Positions 1 to 7,477 of a DNA stretch of 43,326 nucleotides are shown piece by piece. The stretch lies in the NCBI GenBank assembly GCA_017645655.1, contig JAGCNZ010000081.1, forward strand, positions 1 through 43,326. Reading direction: 5' to 3'. The position numbers were made by a program, and so were the translations under genes. Every line of letters starts with the position of its first letter. Within the stretch, counting starts at the first letter, position 1. Below the pieces are notes generated by a model, which was not told where the DNA came from, did no database searches, and saw nothing but the letters and a program-made list of their open reading frames with translations. The DNA is from Bacteroidaceae bacterium. Its GTDB lineage: Bacteria; Bacteroidota; Bacteroidia; Bacteroidales; Bacteroidaceae.

Positions 1-169
1 ACCTCTCAAGGCCGCCTCTCTTGATGACGGAAGGCTCATAGCCAAATGGCGGCTTGCCCATCGCCGTGAGTTCTTCGAAGAGCTGGCTTACCTTGGGATT
101 CACTTGACTTAGTGCCTCGGATGCTGCACATACGAGTGCAATCATCAGTAAAGATATTGTTCTGTTCAT
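1..169 (-). CDS. Partial secreted protein of unknown function (N-terminus only)
   Basis: The minus strand reads an open frame from ATG at 169 to the window edge, 56 codons, so the C-terminus is missing. The start MNRTISLLMIALVCAASEA is a typical Sec signal peptide, followed by a short soluble stretch. It starts 28 nt after the stop of the 198-1778 gene on the same strand, so it is probably the fourth gene of the sigma-factor operon. An A/G-rich leader (GAAAGAAGAA) precedes the ATG. I do not recognise the family from this fragment. Confidence 0.6.
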   Translation of the reverse strand, partial: MNRTISLLMIALVCAASEALSQVNPKVSQLFEELTAMGKPPFGYEPSVIKRGGLER

Positions 170-197
170 CGTATTCTTCTTTCTTCGTTCTTTACTT

Positions 198-1778
198 TTA
201 TGGCAGCTCGCCAACTCTTTCGAGGACAAAGTCGGTGGCTGAGAGCCAGCGGCCGGCGAAGTGTTTGCCGGTGAAGTCTTCGTCGCATGAGACGCCGTAG
301 GTCAGTGTTCCGTCGCGGACGATGATGTCGTCGATGACGACCTTGCTCCAGCCGTAGCCGATGCCGCCATTCGCCAAAGCGATTCGAACGTCCTGCGGCG
401 AGATTTGCTGCCCCTTTTCGTCAGCCTCCTTGACGCGCATCGCAGCCTGTTGCCAGATGTCTCCGTAGCGGTCGTCGTGCGCGGGAATCTCCTTCAGCAA
501 AGGCGTCTTCTCGTTCCCTTTCGTGTATGCGAAGATGAAGGCTCCCGTTTTCTCGCGGTAGGCGGTACGTCCTGCGGCAGTCAGCCTGTAGATACCCGGC
601 TTGAGGTCTGTCTCGACGTGTTCGGCATGATATTTCAACACGCCGTCCTCGTCGGCACATCCATCGAGGTAGGGTATCTCTTTGTTGCCCGTATAGTGTT
701 TGCCCCAGACGGCGAAGTACCAGCGTCCGCCCTCGTTCTTCGTCACGGTGAAGCCCCTGTCGCGAAGGTATTGCTGCCGTCTCGCCTCGTGATGGTCGAG
801 CCGCACCGACCCGTTGATCTTGCCTCGCAGGATGTTTTCCGACGCCGTGAAGTAGTCTTGCAGTTGTGGGTTGACGCGCTTCACGATGGCCTGCATCTTG
901 TAGAGTTCCTTCCAGATCATCGAGAAGAGCTCGGGCGAGATTAGTCCGTCGTAGCGTGCCGCCTCGCGTTTCAGGGCGAAACCGATTGAGGCGAGTTCCG
1001 CGCTGCTTGCTGTCTTGCAGAACTCTGCGAGCGTAGCCGCCGTGTTGTACAAGTCGGTGTTGTCGAGTCCCATTTCGCTGATGCGGTCCAGCGCCCTCAT
1101 TATCTCGCGGTGATACTTCGCGCTGACCGCCCACTTGCCGTCAATGTAAGTGGTGTCGATGTCCTGTCCGGGCTTGCTTTTCAACGTTTCGCCAATCTTG
1201 ATGGCAGTGCGGACGCTGTCCATCGTGACGCGGTCAACTTCCTGCTCAACCGTTACGATTTCCATGTCGTAACCCAGGCACTTGAAGATGAAGCCCTTTT
1301 TCTCGCCTTTTGGCAAGTCGGTCCATTGCAGCACGAAACCCAGTTGTAGCCCGTCTGCATCTATTTTATAGACAAGAACCCTCGTGTTGTGACAGAGATG
1401 GAGGTCGCAGCCGCCTCTTTCTCCCATTCCCTTCGGTCCTATATTTGCCATCAACAACAGTGTCGTTCCTCCTATAAAACCTTCGTAGCTTCGATAGAGA
1501 TCAGCCCAGTGTTCCTGCTCTTCGAAGGCTTTCACAAGCTGATTCAAAGGCTTTTCGCCCTTGCAGACAAACTCTGCTATCTGCATGCTGTCCTTCGGAA
1601 GGTCGGTAAAATAGTTTTTTGTAAATGCGTAATTGCTTTTCGTTATCGTCACGTGTTTGTCCTTCAGGAACTTTTCGATGAGTTCTTCCATTTCCTCATC
1701 CTCCCAGGATTGCGCTCGAAGCGGCCAGAACAGAAGCAGGCCGAGGAGCAGGATGCTGAGTTGTGTGAGTCTTTTCAT
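198..1778 (-). CDS. Exported protein of unknown function in ECF sigma operon
   Basis: A 526-residue protein with a clear signal peptide (residues 1-22, ending FWPLRAQ) and no later membrane segment, so it is exported. The N-terminal half is acidic and helical. The C-terminal third (about 370-520) has the look of a beta-sandwich binding domain: LKPGIYRLTAAGRTA followed by a closing strand with WSKVVIDDIIV, reminiscent of galactose-binding-like modules. That fold assignment is an inference from pattern only. It lies 23 nt downstream of the putative anti-sigma gene and upstream of another exported protein, which suggests a small regulon for an envelope function under the ECF sigma factor. No enzymatic motif is visible. 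Confidence 0.75.
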   Translation of the reverse strand: MKRLTQLSILLLGLLLFWPLRAQSWEDEEMEELIEKFLKDKHVTITKSNYAFTKNYFTDLPKDSMQIAEFVCKGEKPLNQLVKAFEEQEHWADLYRSYEGFIGGTTLLLMANIGPKGMGERGGCDLHLCHNTRVLVYKIDADGLQLGFVLQWTDLPKGEKKGFIFKCLGYDMEIVTVEQEVDRVTMDSVRTAIKIGETLKSKPGQDIDTTYIDGKWAVSAKYHREIMRALDRISEMGLDNTDLYNTAATLAEFCKTASSAELASIGFALKREAARYDGLISPELFSMIWKELYKMQAIVKRVNPQLQDYFTASENILRGKINGSVRLDHHEARRQQYLRDRGFTVTKNEGGRWYFAVWGKHYTGNKEIPYLDGCADEDGVLKYHAEHVETDLKPGIYRLTAAGRTAYREKTGAFIFAYTKGNEKTPLLKEIPAHDDRYGDIWQQAAMRVKEADEKGQQISPQDVRIALANGGIGYGWSKVVIDDIIVRDGTLTYGVSCDEDFTGKHFAGRWLSATDFVLERVGELP

Positions 1779-1801
1779 AGTTTTATGTGTTGTTTTGTGG
1801 T

Positions 1802-2515
1802 TTATAATGGGATGTATCTTGTTGTGGTGTCCACGAGGTATTCCTCTTGGTAGGCGGTTTCCACTTGCTTGTGTATGATCTTATTCACCAAGTCCTTGAT
1901 GCGTTCGTCGGCTTGCATGAGGCCCGTCAGCTCAGCCAGGCAGGTGCTGTCTCGGCAGTCGCCCATCTGATTCTCGAGTTGCGTGAGGTAGTAGTAGAGG
2001 CTGTCGGCGGCATTGGTAAGCACGGGCTCTGAAACCTCGACCTGTGGCTCTTCGACAGACGTCGGCTGTGATGACTTCAAACGTGGCACGTGAACTTTGG
2101 AAACTTCACGTGTCAAGTTGGCCAACTTCACGTGTGAAGTTTCCATTTTAACCACGTTATGTTTTGAAGTGTCACTCGCGACCTTTTCCGGCTTGACAGG
2201 TTCCTCCGTTTTTTCAGCGAGTTGCGGCTGGTCTTGAGGCTTGAAGTTCCACCAGGTGAAAAGGGCAACGGCAATCAATATGGCTGCGGCGGCCCAAAGC
2301 CTCATTCCAAACCTCCCCCAAGACCCTACCAGGCCTCCGCTCAAATGGGAGGTGAAGTCTCCCTTTAAGGGAGATTTAGAGGGTCTTTCGGCCAGCAGGG
2401 CGTCGTAGAGCGCCTCGTCGCGGTCGAGCTCGCTTTCAGTCGGCAGTTCCCACGAGTCTTGCTCTATGGGGTGTCTGCCTTGTAGGTAATCGTTTATGAA
2501 GTCGTGTTTATCCAT
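1802..2515 (-). CDS. Putative membrane-anchored anti-sigma factor
   Basis: A 237-residue protein overlapping the end of the ECF sigma gene by 8 nt, the usual arrangement for a cognate anti-sigma factor. The N-terminal part (1-65) is acidic and predicted cytoplasmic. One membrane helix follows (about 71-90, WAAAAILIAVALFTWW), then a Pro/Glu/Lys/Ser-rich linker, and a C-terminal segment (about 170-237) with two cysteines (MGDCRDSTC) that would lie in the periplasm. Two stretches of its DNA look like inserted repetitive elements: residues about 44-67 (SKSPLKGDF...GGLVGSWGR) and the HV-rich linker about 120-145 encoded over CACGTG repeats. The role comes from context; no family-specific motif was recognised. 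Confidence 0.72.
   Translation of the reverse strand: MDKHDFINDYLQGRHPIEQDSWELPTESELDRDEALYDALLAERPSKSPLKGDFTSHLSGGLVGSWGRFGMRLWAAAAILIAVALFTWWNFKPQDQPQLAEKTEEPVKPEKVASDTSKHNVVKMETSHVKLANLTREVSKVHVPRLKSSQPTSVEEPQVEVSEPVLTNAADSLYYYLTQLENQMGDCRDSTCLAELTGLMQADERIKDLVNKIIHKQVETAYQEEYLVDTTTRYIPL
2081..2180 (-). repeat. Probable decayed copy of the CACGTG array inside a coding region
   Basis: Inside the putative anti-sigma gene, CACGTG occurs at 2087, 2107 and 2129, with CACGTT at 2153 and CACTCG at 2173 (steps 20, 22, 24, 20). The flank is also element-like: AACGTGG at the left edge, and CATTTTAACCACGTTAT near the right resembles the unit edges in the intergenic copy at 39061-39209. It is read in frame as the HV/REV-rich linker. 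Spacing is less regular than in the intergenic copies, so common origin is likely but not proven. Confidence 0.5.
2304..2386 (-). repeat. Candidate intragenic palindromic repeat (SPLKGDF type)
   Basis: This 83-bp stretch of the putative anti-sigma gene contains the near-palindrome CTCCCTTTAAGGGAG (2359-2373) and GGAGG/CCTCC-rich arms, and it encodes a Gly/Ser-rich peptide just before the membrane helix. From memory, similar CCTTTAAGGGAG-type sequences are scattered in some Bacteroidetes genomes. Only one such copy is seen in this window, so the repetitive nature is an inference. Confidence 0.4.
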
Positions 2516-3041
2516 CTATGTATCCTCCTTCTTTTAATACATTATATACATGTCCGCGTGCGTGACTCAACATTGCACTGACCGTTCTGACGTTGATGCC
2601 CGTCGCAATCGCTATTTCGCGCGGCTGCATCTCCGCTTCTGCAAACATCCGCCAGAGCCGCTGCTCTGACTTGCGAAGCGTTTGGGTGGCATTGTGTAGG
2701 GCTGTTCTGAGTTCGTTTTCTTCGAGCGTTTGGTCTTCATTGGAAGCAGGAAGTGTGACTTCGTGGCTGCTGGTGAGCGATGAGTGAGGTCGCCGCTGCT
2801 CCCTCCTCCACACGTTGATGCACTCGTGTTTGGCTATGCGTATGGCGAGCCGCTCTGCCTCCAAAGGCGAGGACAAAGTGCCCCATGCCTTCCAGAGACG
2901 TATCATCGTCTCCTGCGCAACATCCTCGGCTTGCTCTTCCGAAGAGAAGAACTCTGCAGCGACGGCTTTTGCTTTAGTGCGCAAATAGGGGGCCAAATGC
3001 TCGAAGCTTATGCTCGACGAAGTCAACTCTGCGTGCTCCAT
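2508..3041 (-). CDS. ECF-type RNA polymerase sigma factor
   Basis: A 177-residue sigma-70 family protein of ECF size. Region 2 is visible at about residues 18-85 (EEQAEDVAQETMIRLWKAW, then the R/W-rich NVWRREQRR), and region 4 at about 115-170 (a helix-turn-helix with QPREIAIATGINVRTVSAML). No region 1 or 3 is present. The stop overlaps the start of the downstream putative anti-sigma gene, so the two are probably translationally coupled. Target genes cannot be read directly, but the three downstream genes on the same strand are likely part of its own operon. A weak -7-like box lies about 36 nt upstream. Confidence 0.93.
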   Translation of the reverse strand: MEHAELTSSSISFEHLAPYLRTKAKAVAAEFFSSEEQAEDVAQETMIRLWKAWGTLSSPLEAERLAIRIAKHECINVWRREQRRPHSSLTSSHEVTLPASNEDQTLEENELRTALHNATQTLRKSEQRLWRMFAEAEMQPREIAIATGINVRTVSAMLSHARGHVYNVLKEGGYIDG

Positions 3042-3076
3042 ACACCCTAATAACGTCAGAAAAAGCCAAATGTTAT

Positions 3077-3085
3077 GCGAAGTTA
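3077..3085 (-). promoter_or_regulatory. Weak candidate promoter of the ECF sigma operon
   Basis: On the minus strand TAACTTCGC is one base away from the Bacteroidetes -7 consensus TAnnTTTGC and lies about 36 nt before the sigma factor start. No TTG is seen at the right distance upstream, so it may instead be read by an ECF sigma or be coincidental. Confidence 0.28.
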
Positions 3086-3115
3086 AGGAATTTTAACAAG
3101 ATTTTTTCATTTTTC

Positions 3116-3147
3116 TTTGTTGTTTGGTTAAAAAAGTGTAACTTTGT
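3116..3147 (+). promoter_or_regulatory. Promoter of tRNA-Leu
   Basis: TTTG at 3116-3119 and TAACTTTGT at 3139-3147, separated by 19 nt, match the Bacteroidetes primary-sigma promoter (-33 TTTG, -7 TAnnTTTG). The tRNA 5' end follows 12 nt later. Confidence 0.7.
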
Positions 3148-3158
3148 GGCGACATAAT

Positions 3159-3240
3159 GCGCTTGTGGTGGAATTGGTAGACACGCCAGACTTAGGATCT
3201 GGTGCCGAGAGGCGTGTAAGTTCGAGTCTTATCAGGCGTA
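3159..3240 (+). tRNA. tRNA-Leu (anticodon UAG)
   Basis: The acceptor stem GCGCTTG pairs with CAGGCGT (with G-U pairs), and the discriminator base is A. The D arm contains TGGAATTGGTAGACA. The anticodon arm CCAGA-CTTAGGA-TCTGG gives anticodon TAG. A type II variable arm (TGCCGAGAGGCG) and a T arm with TTCGAGT follow. The length of about 82 nt with a long variable arm is typical of leucine tRNA. CCA is not encoded. A short stem (TGCCC/GGGCA, 3242-3256) follows the 3' end. Confidence 0.95.
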
Positions 3241-3302
3241 CTGCCCAAACGGGGCAAGGAAGCATATGTCTGGCGTTTAAGGTAAAAAAGATATGAGATA
3301 AA

Positions 3303-5390
3303 ATGACCGATATGAAGAAACTGTCATGTATATTCAGCCTATTGGCATTCCTGATGCTGGCTGCCTGCACCGAGGACATTGACACCTCGGCCAGGTATGT
3401 CTTCAGGGAACGTACGATAGCGGGCTACCTGGAAGACCATCCCCAGTTCAGCGAATATGTGCGACTCATGAAGGAGCAACCCGTGAGCGACATCAGCGAG
3501 ACAACCGTCTACCAACTCATGACGGCCTATGGCTACTACACATGTTTCGCTCCTACGAACGAAGCCATACAGCTCTACCTTGACTCGCTCGTCATAAAAG
3601 GCATTATTCCCGTGGCCGACTGGAGCGCCTTCCCAAATCAGAGAACACTCGACAGCATCCGCACTGTGCTGGTGCTGAACAGCATCCTGGACGGCACGAA
3701 GCAGGAAAAGAAGTTCTTCACCGCCGACTTCCCCAAGACCAACGAAGAGTTCTCCATCAATACGATGGCCGACCGAAAGATAAGCGTCACCTACTATCAG
3801 ACAGACCTCGACAGCATGTGCATCGACGGCATCTGCCCCGTCTCCAAGCGCAACCGTGACATCGAAGCGATAAATGGTTTCGTACACGAGGTGGGCTACG
3901 TCATCAATCCCAGCAACGAGACCCTTGGCAGCACACTCCATAAGTATACGCACGACTACGAAGCAGGCTTCAGTGTTATGGCAAAACTGGTGGAGGCATG
4001 CGGGTTGATAGACACCCTCACCAAGGTGAAGGACGAACGCTACGACCTCCTCTACCGCACGGGTGCTTTCCCGAAGTTCCACTGGAACCTCCTCAATACC
4101 GACGTCGAAGCGCCTGAACACCGCAAATACGGTTTCACGCTCTTTGCCGAAACAGACGAATTCTGGGAACAGGAACTGGGAAAAGACCGCAGGGACATCA
4201 CCAAGGAAGACATCATCGCTTGGGTGGAGGACAAAGGCTACTACCCTGACGCGGTCAACGACGACAACTATCGTGACGAAAACAACCTCCTCAACCTCTT
4301 TGTAACCTACCACCTCCTGCCCGAACGAGTGCCCGTGGATAAACTCGCTATACACTACAACGAAAAAGGCTACAACTATAAAAACAGGAATGCAGTGCCC
4401 ACGATACCCGTCTGGACACACTTCGTCACCTTCGGCAAGCGCCGTCTGCTGCGTGTCTGGGAGAGTGCCGAAAGCGGAGGACCCTACCTGAATCGCTTCC
4501 CCAAACTCAACAACGGACGTCGCGAGGACTATCACGAACGCGAATGCTCCGAGGAGAATCAAGGCGTGGAAATCAGAACGGACGAAAACTCGGGCATCGT
4601 CAAACTCATCAACGCTATTATCTATCCCATACACGAACCTATCGCATATACCGACCACGTGCGCAACGAACTCGCCAAAGTCCGCCTCCGCTATGATGCA
4701 TACGAGCTTCAACCCGAAGCCTGGAACAATGACATGCGCAACATGAGCTACTTCTGGCGATTCAAGTTCTCGAGCGATCCCGACAAGCAATACTTTACGA
4801 ATCTCATCGTAAACACTAAGGAAACGAACTTCATGCTGCTTAACGGTCGCGACCAGAACTGGCCTAACTATCAAGCCGACGAGGTGTTGGCAGAAGGTCT
4901 TTACGACATTACCATCACTCTGCCGCCGGTACCAAAGTTTGGCATCTACGAGATACGAATGGGCGTCTCGACCTTCAGCGGCACGCGCGGCATCTGTCAG
5001 GTCTATTGGGGATCGCGTAAAGACCAACTCGTGGCACAGGGCATCCCCGTCAATATGCAGCTTGGCGGACAAGATCCAATGCTCGGATGGGAACTCGATA
5101 CGGAAGACGACGACTACAACGCCGAGGTCGACAAGAAGATGCGTAACAATGGCTTCATGAAAGGACCTGAATATATCGTGGCTAACGCCGGCGGACGAGA
5201 GACGAACCGACTAAGCGCGACATCAACCCGACGCATTATCGTACGCGAACCTATGTCGCCAGACGTAACATATTACCTGCGCTTCAAGACTGTGCAGGAC
5301 TATCTCGAGAAGCAACTCTTCGTCGATTACCTGGAATGGTGCCCCAAGGAGATATATGACAATCCTGAGCATCCCGAAGATATTTGGTAA
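3303..5390 (+). CDS. Fasciclin-domain lipoprotein
   Basis: A 695-residue lipoprotein. The signal peptide ends in a lipobox (LMLAAC) with the lipidated cysteine at residue 22, or 19 if translation starts at the second ATG (3312, MKKLSC). Residues about 35-205 look like a FAS1 domain: AGYLEDHPQFSEYVRLM near the start, the H1-like YTCFAPTNEAIQLYLDSL, and a closing INGFVHEVGYVI. A second, weaker FAS1-like unit seems to follow (about 205-460, closing KLINAIIYPI). The last 230 residues are beta-rich and unassigned. In Bacteroidetes such proteins are surface or periplasmic lipoproteins often linked to adhesion or SusCD loci; no SusCD pair is present here. It follows tRNA-Leu by 62 nt. Confidence 0.8.
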   Translation: MTDMKKLSCIFSLLAFLMLAACTEDIDTSARYVFRERTIAGYLEDHPQFSEYVRLMKEQPVSDISETTVYQLMTAYGYYTCFAPTNEAIQLYLDSLVIKGIIPVADWSAFPNQRTLDSIRTVLVLNSILDGTKQEKKFFTADFPKTNEEFSINTMADRKISVTYYQTDLDSMCIDGICPVSKRNRDIEAINGFVHEVGYVINPSNETLGSTLHKYTHDYEAGFSVMAKLVEACGLIDTLTKVKDERYDLLYRTGAFPKFHWNLLNTDVEAPEHRKYGFTLFAETDEFWEQELGKDRRDITKEDIIAWVEDKGYYPDAVNDDNYRDENNLLNLFVTYHLLPERVPVDKLAIHYNEKGYNYKNRNAVPTIPVWTHFVTFGKRRLLRVWESAESGGPYLNRFPKLNNGRREDYHERECSEENQGVEIRTDENSGIVKLINAIIYPIHEPIAYTDHVRNELAKVRLRYDAYELQPEAWNNDMRNMSYFWRFKFSSDPDKQYFTNLIVNTKETNFMLLNGRDQNWPNYQADEVLAEGLYDITITLPPVPKFGIYEIRMGVSTFSGTRGICQVYWGSRKDQLVAQGIPVNMQLGGQDPMLGWELDTEDDDYNAEVDKKMRNNGFMKGPEYIVANAGGRETNRLSATSTRRIIVREPMSPDVTYYLRFKTVQDYLEKQLFVDYLEWCPKEIYDNPEHPEDIW

Positions 5391-5409
5391 GCTTCTCTTT
5401 AACGTATAA

Positions 5410-6165
5410 ATGAATATGTTGAGGGTTTTTGTGAGGAAAATACTCGCGGCCTTGAACAAAGTTTGCTATGGCATCTCGCGTGTATGGCTTCTTATTCCTG
5501 TCTTGTTTTTCTGGGCAACGAGGGGAGTGTGGCTGAACATGGAGGCGTCTCCAAGGTTGACTGATTCCTATTTAGGTGTTACCTTCTTGGCAGAGTTGCT
5601 CTTTGTCATTGCCATTGTTTATCTGTTCCTTAGAGATAAAATCCTTCAAGGATGCCTCGCGATATTCGTTGGCGTTCTCATGCTCTTTAGTTCCGGCGTC
5701 ACGGGACTTGCCCTTCAATCTGCTCCGACAAGTTTTGCTGAAGAGCACCCGATACCGAAAGGTTTGGTGTATGACAAACCAAAGAAGGAAGGTGAAGACC
5801 TCGAGATGGATGTCAATCCATCGGATTCTGCCACTTTTCTGCAAGTGCGGAATGGTTCCCAAGGCGGCATCTACGAATATTCATTCTTCTATCCCGAGCT
5901 TCCAGAGGGGACGATTTGGCTGGAATGCTACGAAGTGACGGAGAACTTGCTGCTTTCGGGAAGCAGGATTAAGAAGGCGTCGAGTCAAGAAGTGAACGGC
6001 ACGGAGCAATTCTCATGCCTTATAAAGAACAAAAGCTTCACGATTTACGAGGGCGATTGGGGTGACTGCTATGCTGTCAGGATAGAGGTCTGGTTCAAAG
6101 ACAAGCAGGGACAAAAGCGGAAACTCCTCGAGAAAGTTTATGGCGTGCAAGGCTGGATGCGCTGA
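5410..6165 (+). CDS. Membrane protein of unknown function
   Basis: A 251-residue protein with three hydrophobic segments in its first 105 residues (about 23-36, 53-72 and 80-100) and a soluble, beta-rich C-terminal domain of about 145 residues. The first two segments are separated by a short loop. It starts 19 nt after the fasciclin-like gene and is probably co-transcribed with it. A strong hairpin follows 33 nt after its stop. No recognised domain or catalytic motif. Confidence 0.7.
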   Translation: MNMLRVFVRKILAALNKVCYGISRVWLLIPVLFFWATRGVWLNMEASPRLTDSYLGVTFLAELLFVIAIVYLFLRDKILQGCLAIFVGVLMLFSSGVTGLALQSAPTSFAEEHPIPKGLVYDKPKKEGEDLEMDVNPSDSATFLQVRNGSQGGIYEYSFFYPELPEGTIWLECYEVTENLLLSGSRIKKASSQEVNGTEQFSCLIKNKSFTIYEGDWGDCYAVRIEVWFKDKQGQKRKLLEKVYGVQGWMR

Positions 6166-6198
6166 AGAAGCAAGGTAATACCTGTATGAAAACTAGTT

Positions 6199-6234
6199 AA
6201 GGCGGCAATCACTCCTTTGAGCGGTTGCCGCCTT
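6199..6234. terminator. Bidirectional intrinsic terminator
   Basis: AAGGCGGCAA (6199-6208) and TTGCCGCCTT (6225-6234) form a perfect 10-bp stem with a 16-nt loop. It lies between converging genes (ends at 6165 and 6263), and the TT/AA edges make it usable from both sides. Confidence 0.8.
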
Positions 6235-6262
6235 GATGTTTGTAAATATGAGAACAGAGCTG

Positions 6263-7360
6263 TTATTTCAGGCAACCAGCAATGAAAGCTTGCATCTCGG
6301 GATAGCTCTTCTCGATGCTCAAGAGGAGATGCAGCTGGTTGTTAGCGCGGACGAAGTTGTGGTCGGGGTATTGGCACTTCCAGTACTTGTCGCCGCTCAG
6401 GTAGTCCCAAAGGAAGCGGACGCACTGCATGTAGGGGAAGAGAGCAGTAGCATAGGGCAGGTTCTCTATCTCGACAGGCAGCAGGAAGCTCTTCGCGCTC
6501 TCGAGGTAGCCCTCGGTAAATGCCTTGAAGATGTCCATGCGGAACTTTACCTTGTCCATCTCCGGGCAGTCCTCTGCCACCTCGTTTGCTGCGGTGCGCA
6601 GGAAGTCGCCGTAGTCGGAGAAGATGAAGTTAGGCATCACGGTGTCGAGGTCGATGACGCAGAGCACGTTGTCCTGCTTGTCGAACATCATGTTGTTGAC
6701 CTTCGTGTCGCAGTGGCAGACGCGTTTCGGCAGCGTTCCCTCGCGGCCCATTCGCTCGGCCTTGCACATCTCGTCGGCACGTTTCTCTATTTCTGAGAGC
6801 ATCTTCTGCACGCGGTCCTCCTTCACACGACCTGCCGGGTCGCGCTTCACGACGTCGCGCAACTGCTCAAGCCTGAACTCCATGTTGTGGAAGTCCTTGA
6901 TGGTTTCGCCCAACTGAACCGGTATGTCGGCAAGCATCGCCTGGAAGTTACCGAAGGCTCGACCTGCAGCGCGACTGCTTTCGGGGTCAACCGCTTGCTT
7001 TGTAATGGCGTTGTCGATGAAGACCATCAAGCGCCAAAACGTGCCGTCGACTTTCACATAGAGTTTCCCGTCTTCTTTCGCAGGGATGAAGCGCAGCACG
7101 CGGCGGTCGAGGTCGGGTGTCCCTTCTGCTGCCAGCTTCTTTCGAATGTGGGAAGTTACCGCGTCGATGTTGCGCATCACCATGTCCACATCGGGGAAGA
7201 CAACATGGTTCACGCGCTGCAGCACGTAGTCGGGTTTGTCGGCTTCGGCAGTCTTTACTTTATACGTGTCGTTGATGAGTCCCTCGCCCAGCGGCTTAAT
7301 CTCGCTGACGGTTCCTTCGTAGGCAAAGCGTCCTACGATAGCTGTTAGTTTAGAGTCCAT
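6263..7360 (-). CDS. Aminoglycoside phosphotransferase-fold sugar kinase (NahK-like)
   Basis: A 365-residue kinase of the APH/choline kinase superfamily. The catalytic Brenner motif is intact at about residue 222 (HCDTKVNNMMFD, i.e. HxDxxxxN), followed by the metal-binding VIDLDTV. The N-terminal lobe begins with the nucleotide-loop-like IKPLGEGLINDTYKV. The closest group I know is the N-acetylhexosamine 1-kinase family, which makes sugar 1-phosphates for salvage of mucin or milk sugars. The exact sugar cannot be read from the sequence, and there are no neighbouring sugar genes. Monocistronic, with its own promoter divergent from the MG2 gene. Confidence 0.82.
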   Translation of the reverse strand: MDSKLTAIVGRFAYEGTVSEIKPLGEGLINDTYKVKTAEADKPDYVLQRVNHVVFPDVDMVMRNIDAVTSHIRKKLAAEGTPDLDRRVLRFIPAKEDGKLYVKVDGTFWRLMVFIDNAITKQAVDPESSRAAGRAFGNFQAMLADIPVQLGETIKDFHNMEFRLEQLRDVVKRDPAGRVKEDRVQKMLSEIEKRADEMCKAERMGREGTLPKRVCHCDTKVNNMMFDKQDNVLCVIDLDTVMPNFIFSDYGDFLRTAANEVAEDCPEMDKVKFRMDIFKAFTEGYLESAKSFLLPVEIENLPYATALFPYMQCVRFLWDYLSGDKYWKCQYPDHNFVRANNQLHLLLSIEKSYPEMQAFIAGCLK

Positions 7361-7389
7361 AATTTATCAGTTTATTAGATGTTTTGTGT

Positions 7390-7398
7390 GCAAAGATA
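7390..7398 (-). promoter_or_regulatory. -7 box of the sugar kinase gene
   Basis: TATCTTTGC on the minus strand is an exact TAnnTTTGC -7 box, 29 nt upstream of the kinase start codon at 7360. Confidence 0.65.
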
Positions 7399-7442
7399 CG
7401 AAGAAAATAAGAATTAAGAAAGAAGGATTAAGAATTATTTCG

Positions 7443-7451
7443 TATCTTTGC
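7443..7451 (+). promoter_or_regulatory. -7 box of the MG2 protein gene
   Basis: TATCTTTGC matches the Bacteroidetes -7 box exactly. Transcription would start near 7458, which rules out translation starts upstream of that point and supports the ATG at 7478. Confidence 0.65.
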
Positions 7452-7477
7452 ATGCGAAACTATATAAAAAGGATAAC

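Larger units (their letters stand above)
7389..7452. repeat. Inverted repeat holding two divergent promoters
   Basis: TGCAAAGATACGAA (7389-7402) is an exact inverted copy of TTCGTATCTTTGCA (7439-7452). The 36 bp between are A/T-rich with repeated AAGAATTA-like words. Each arm contains a TATCTTTGC -7 box firing outward. A closely similar structure lies at 15424-15487. Confidence 0.75.

Noticed and set aside
1650-1655. Single CACGTG sites inside genes (for example 1650, 4655, 19771, 27690, 35922)
   Set aside because: Isolated hexamers without 22-bp periodic neighbours are expected by chance in this sequence.
3159-3302. tRNA-Leu as attachment site of an integrated element
   Set aside because: No integrase, no repeat of the tRNA 3' end nearby and ordinary genes on both sides.
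3339-5072. 577-codon open frame antisense to the fasciclin-like gene
   Set aside because: The plus frame has the lipoprotein signal and FAS1 motifs; the minus frame has no start context or domain.
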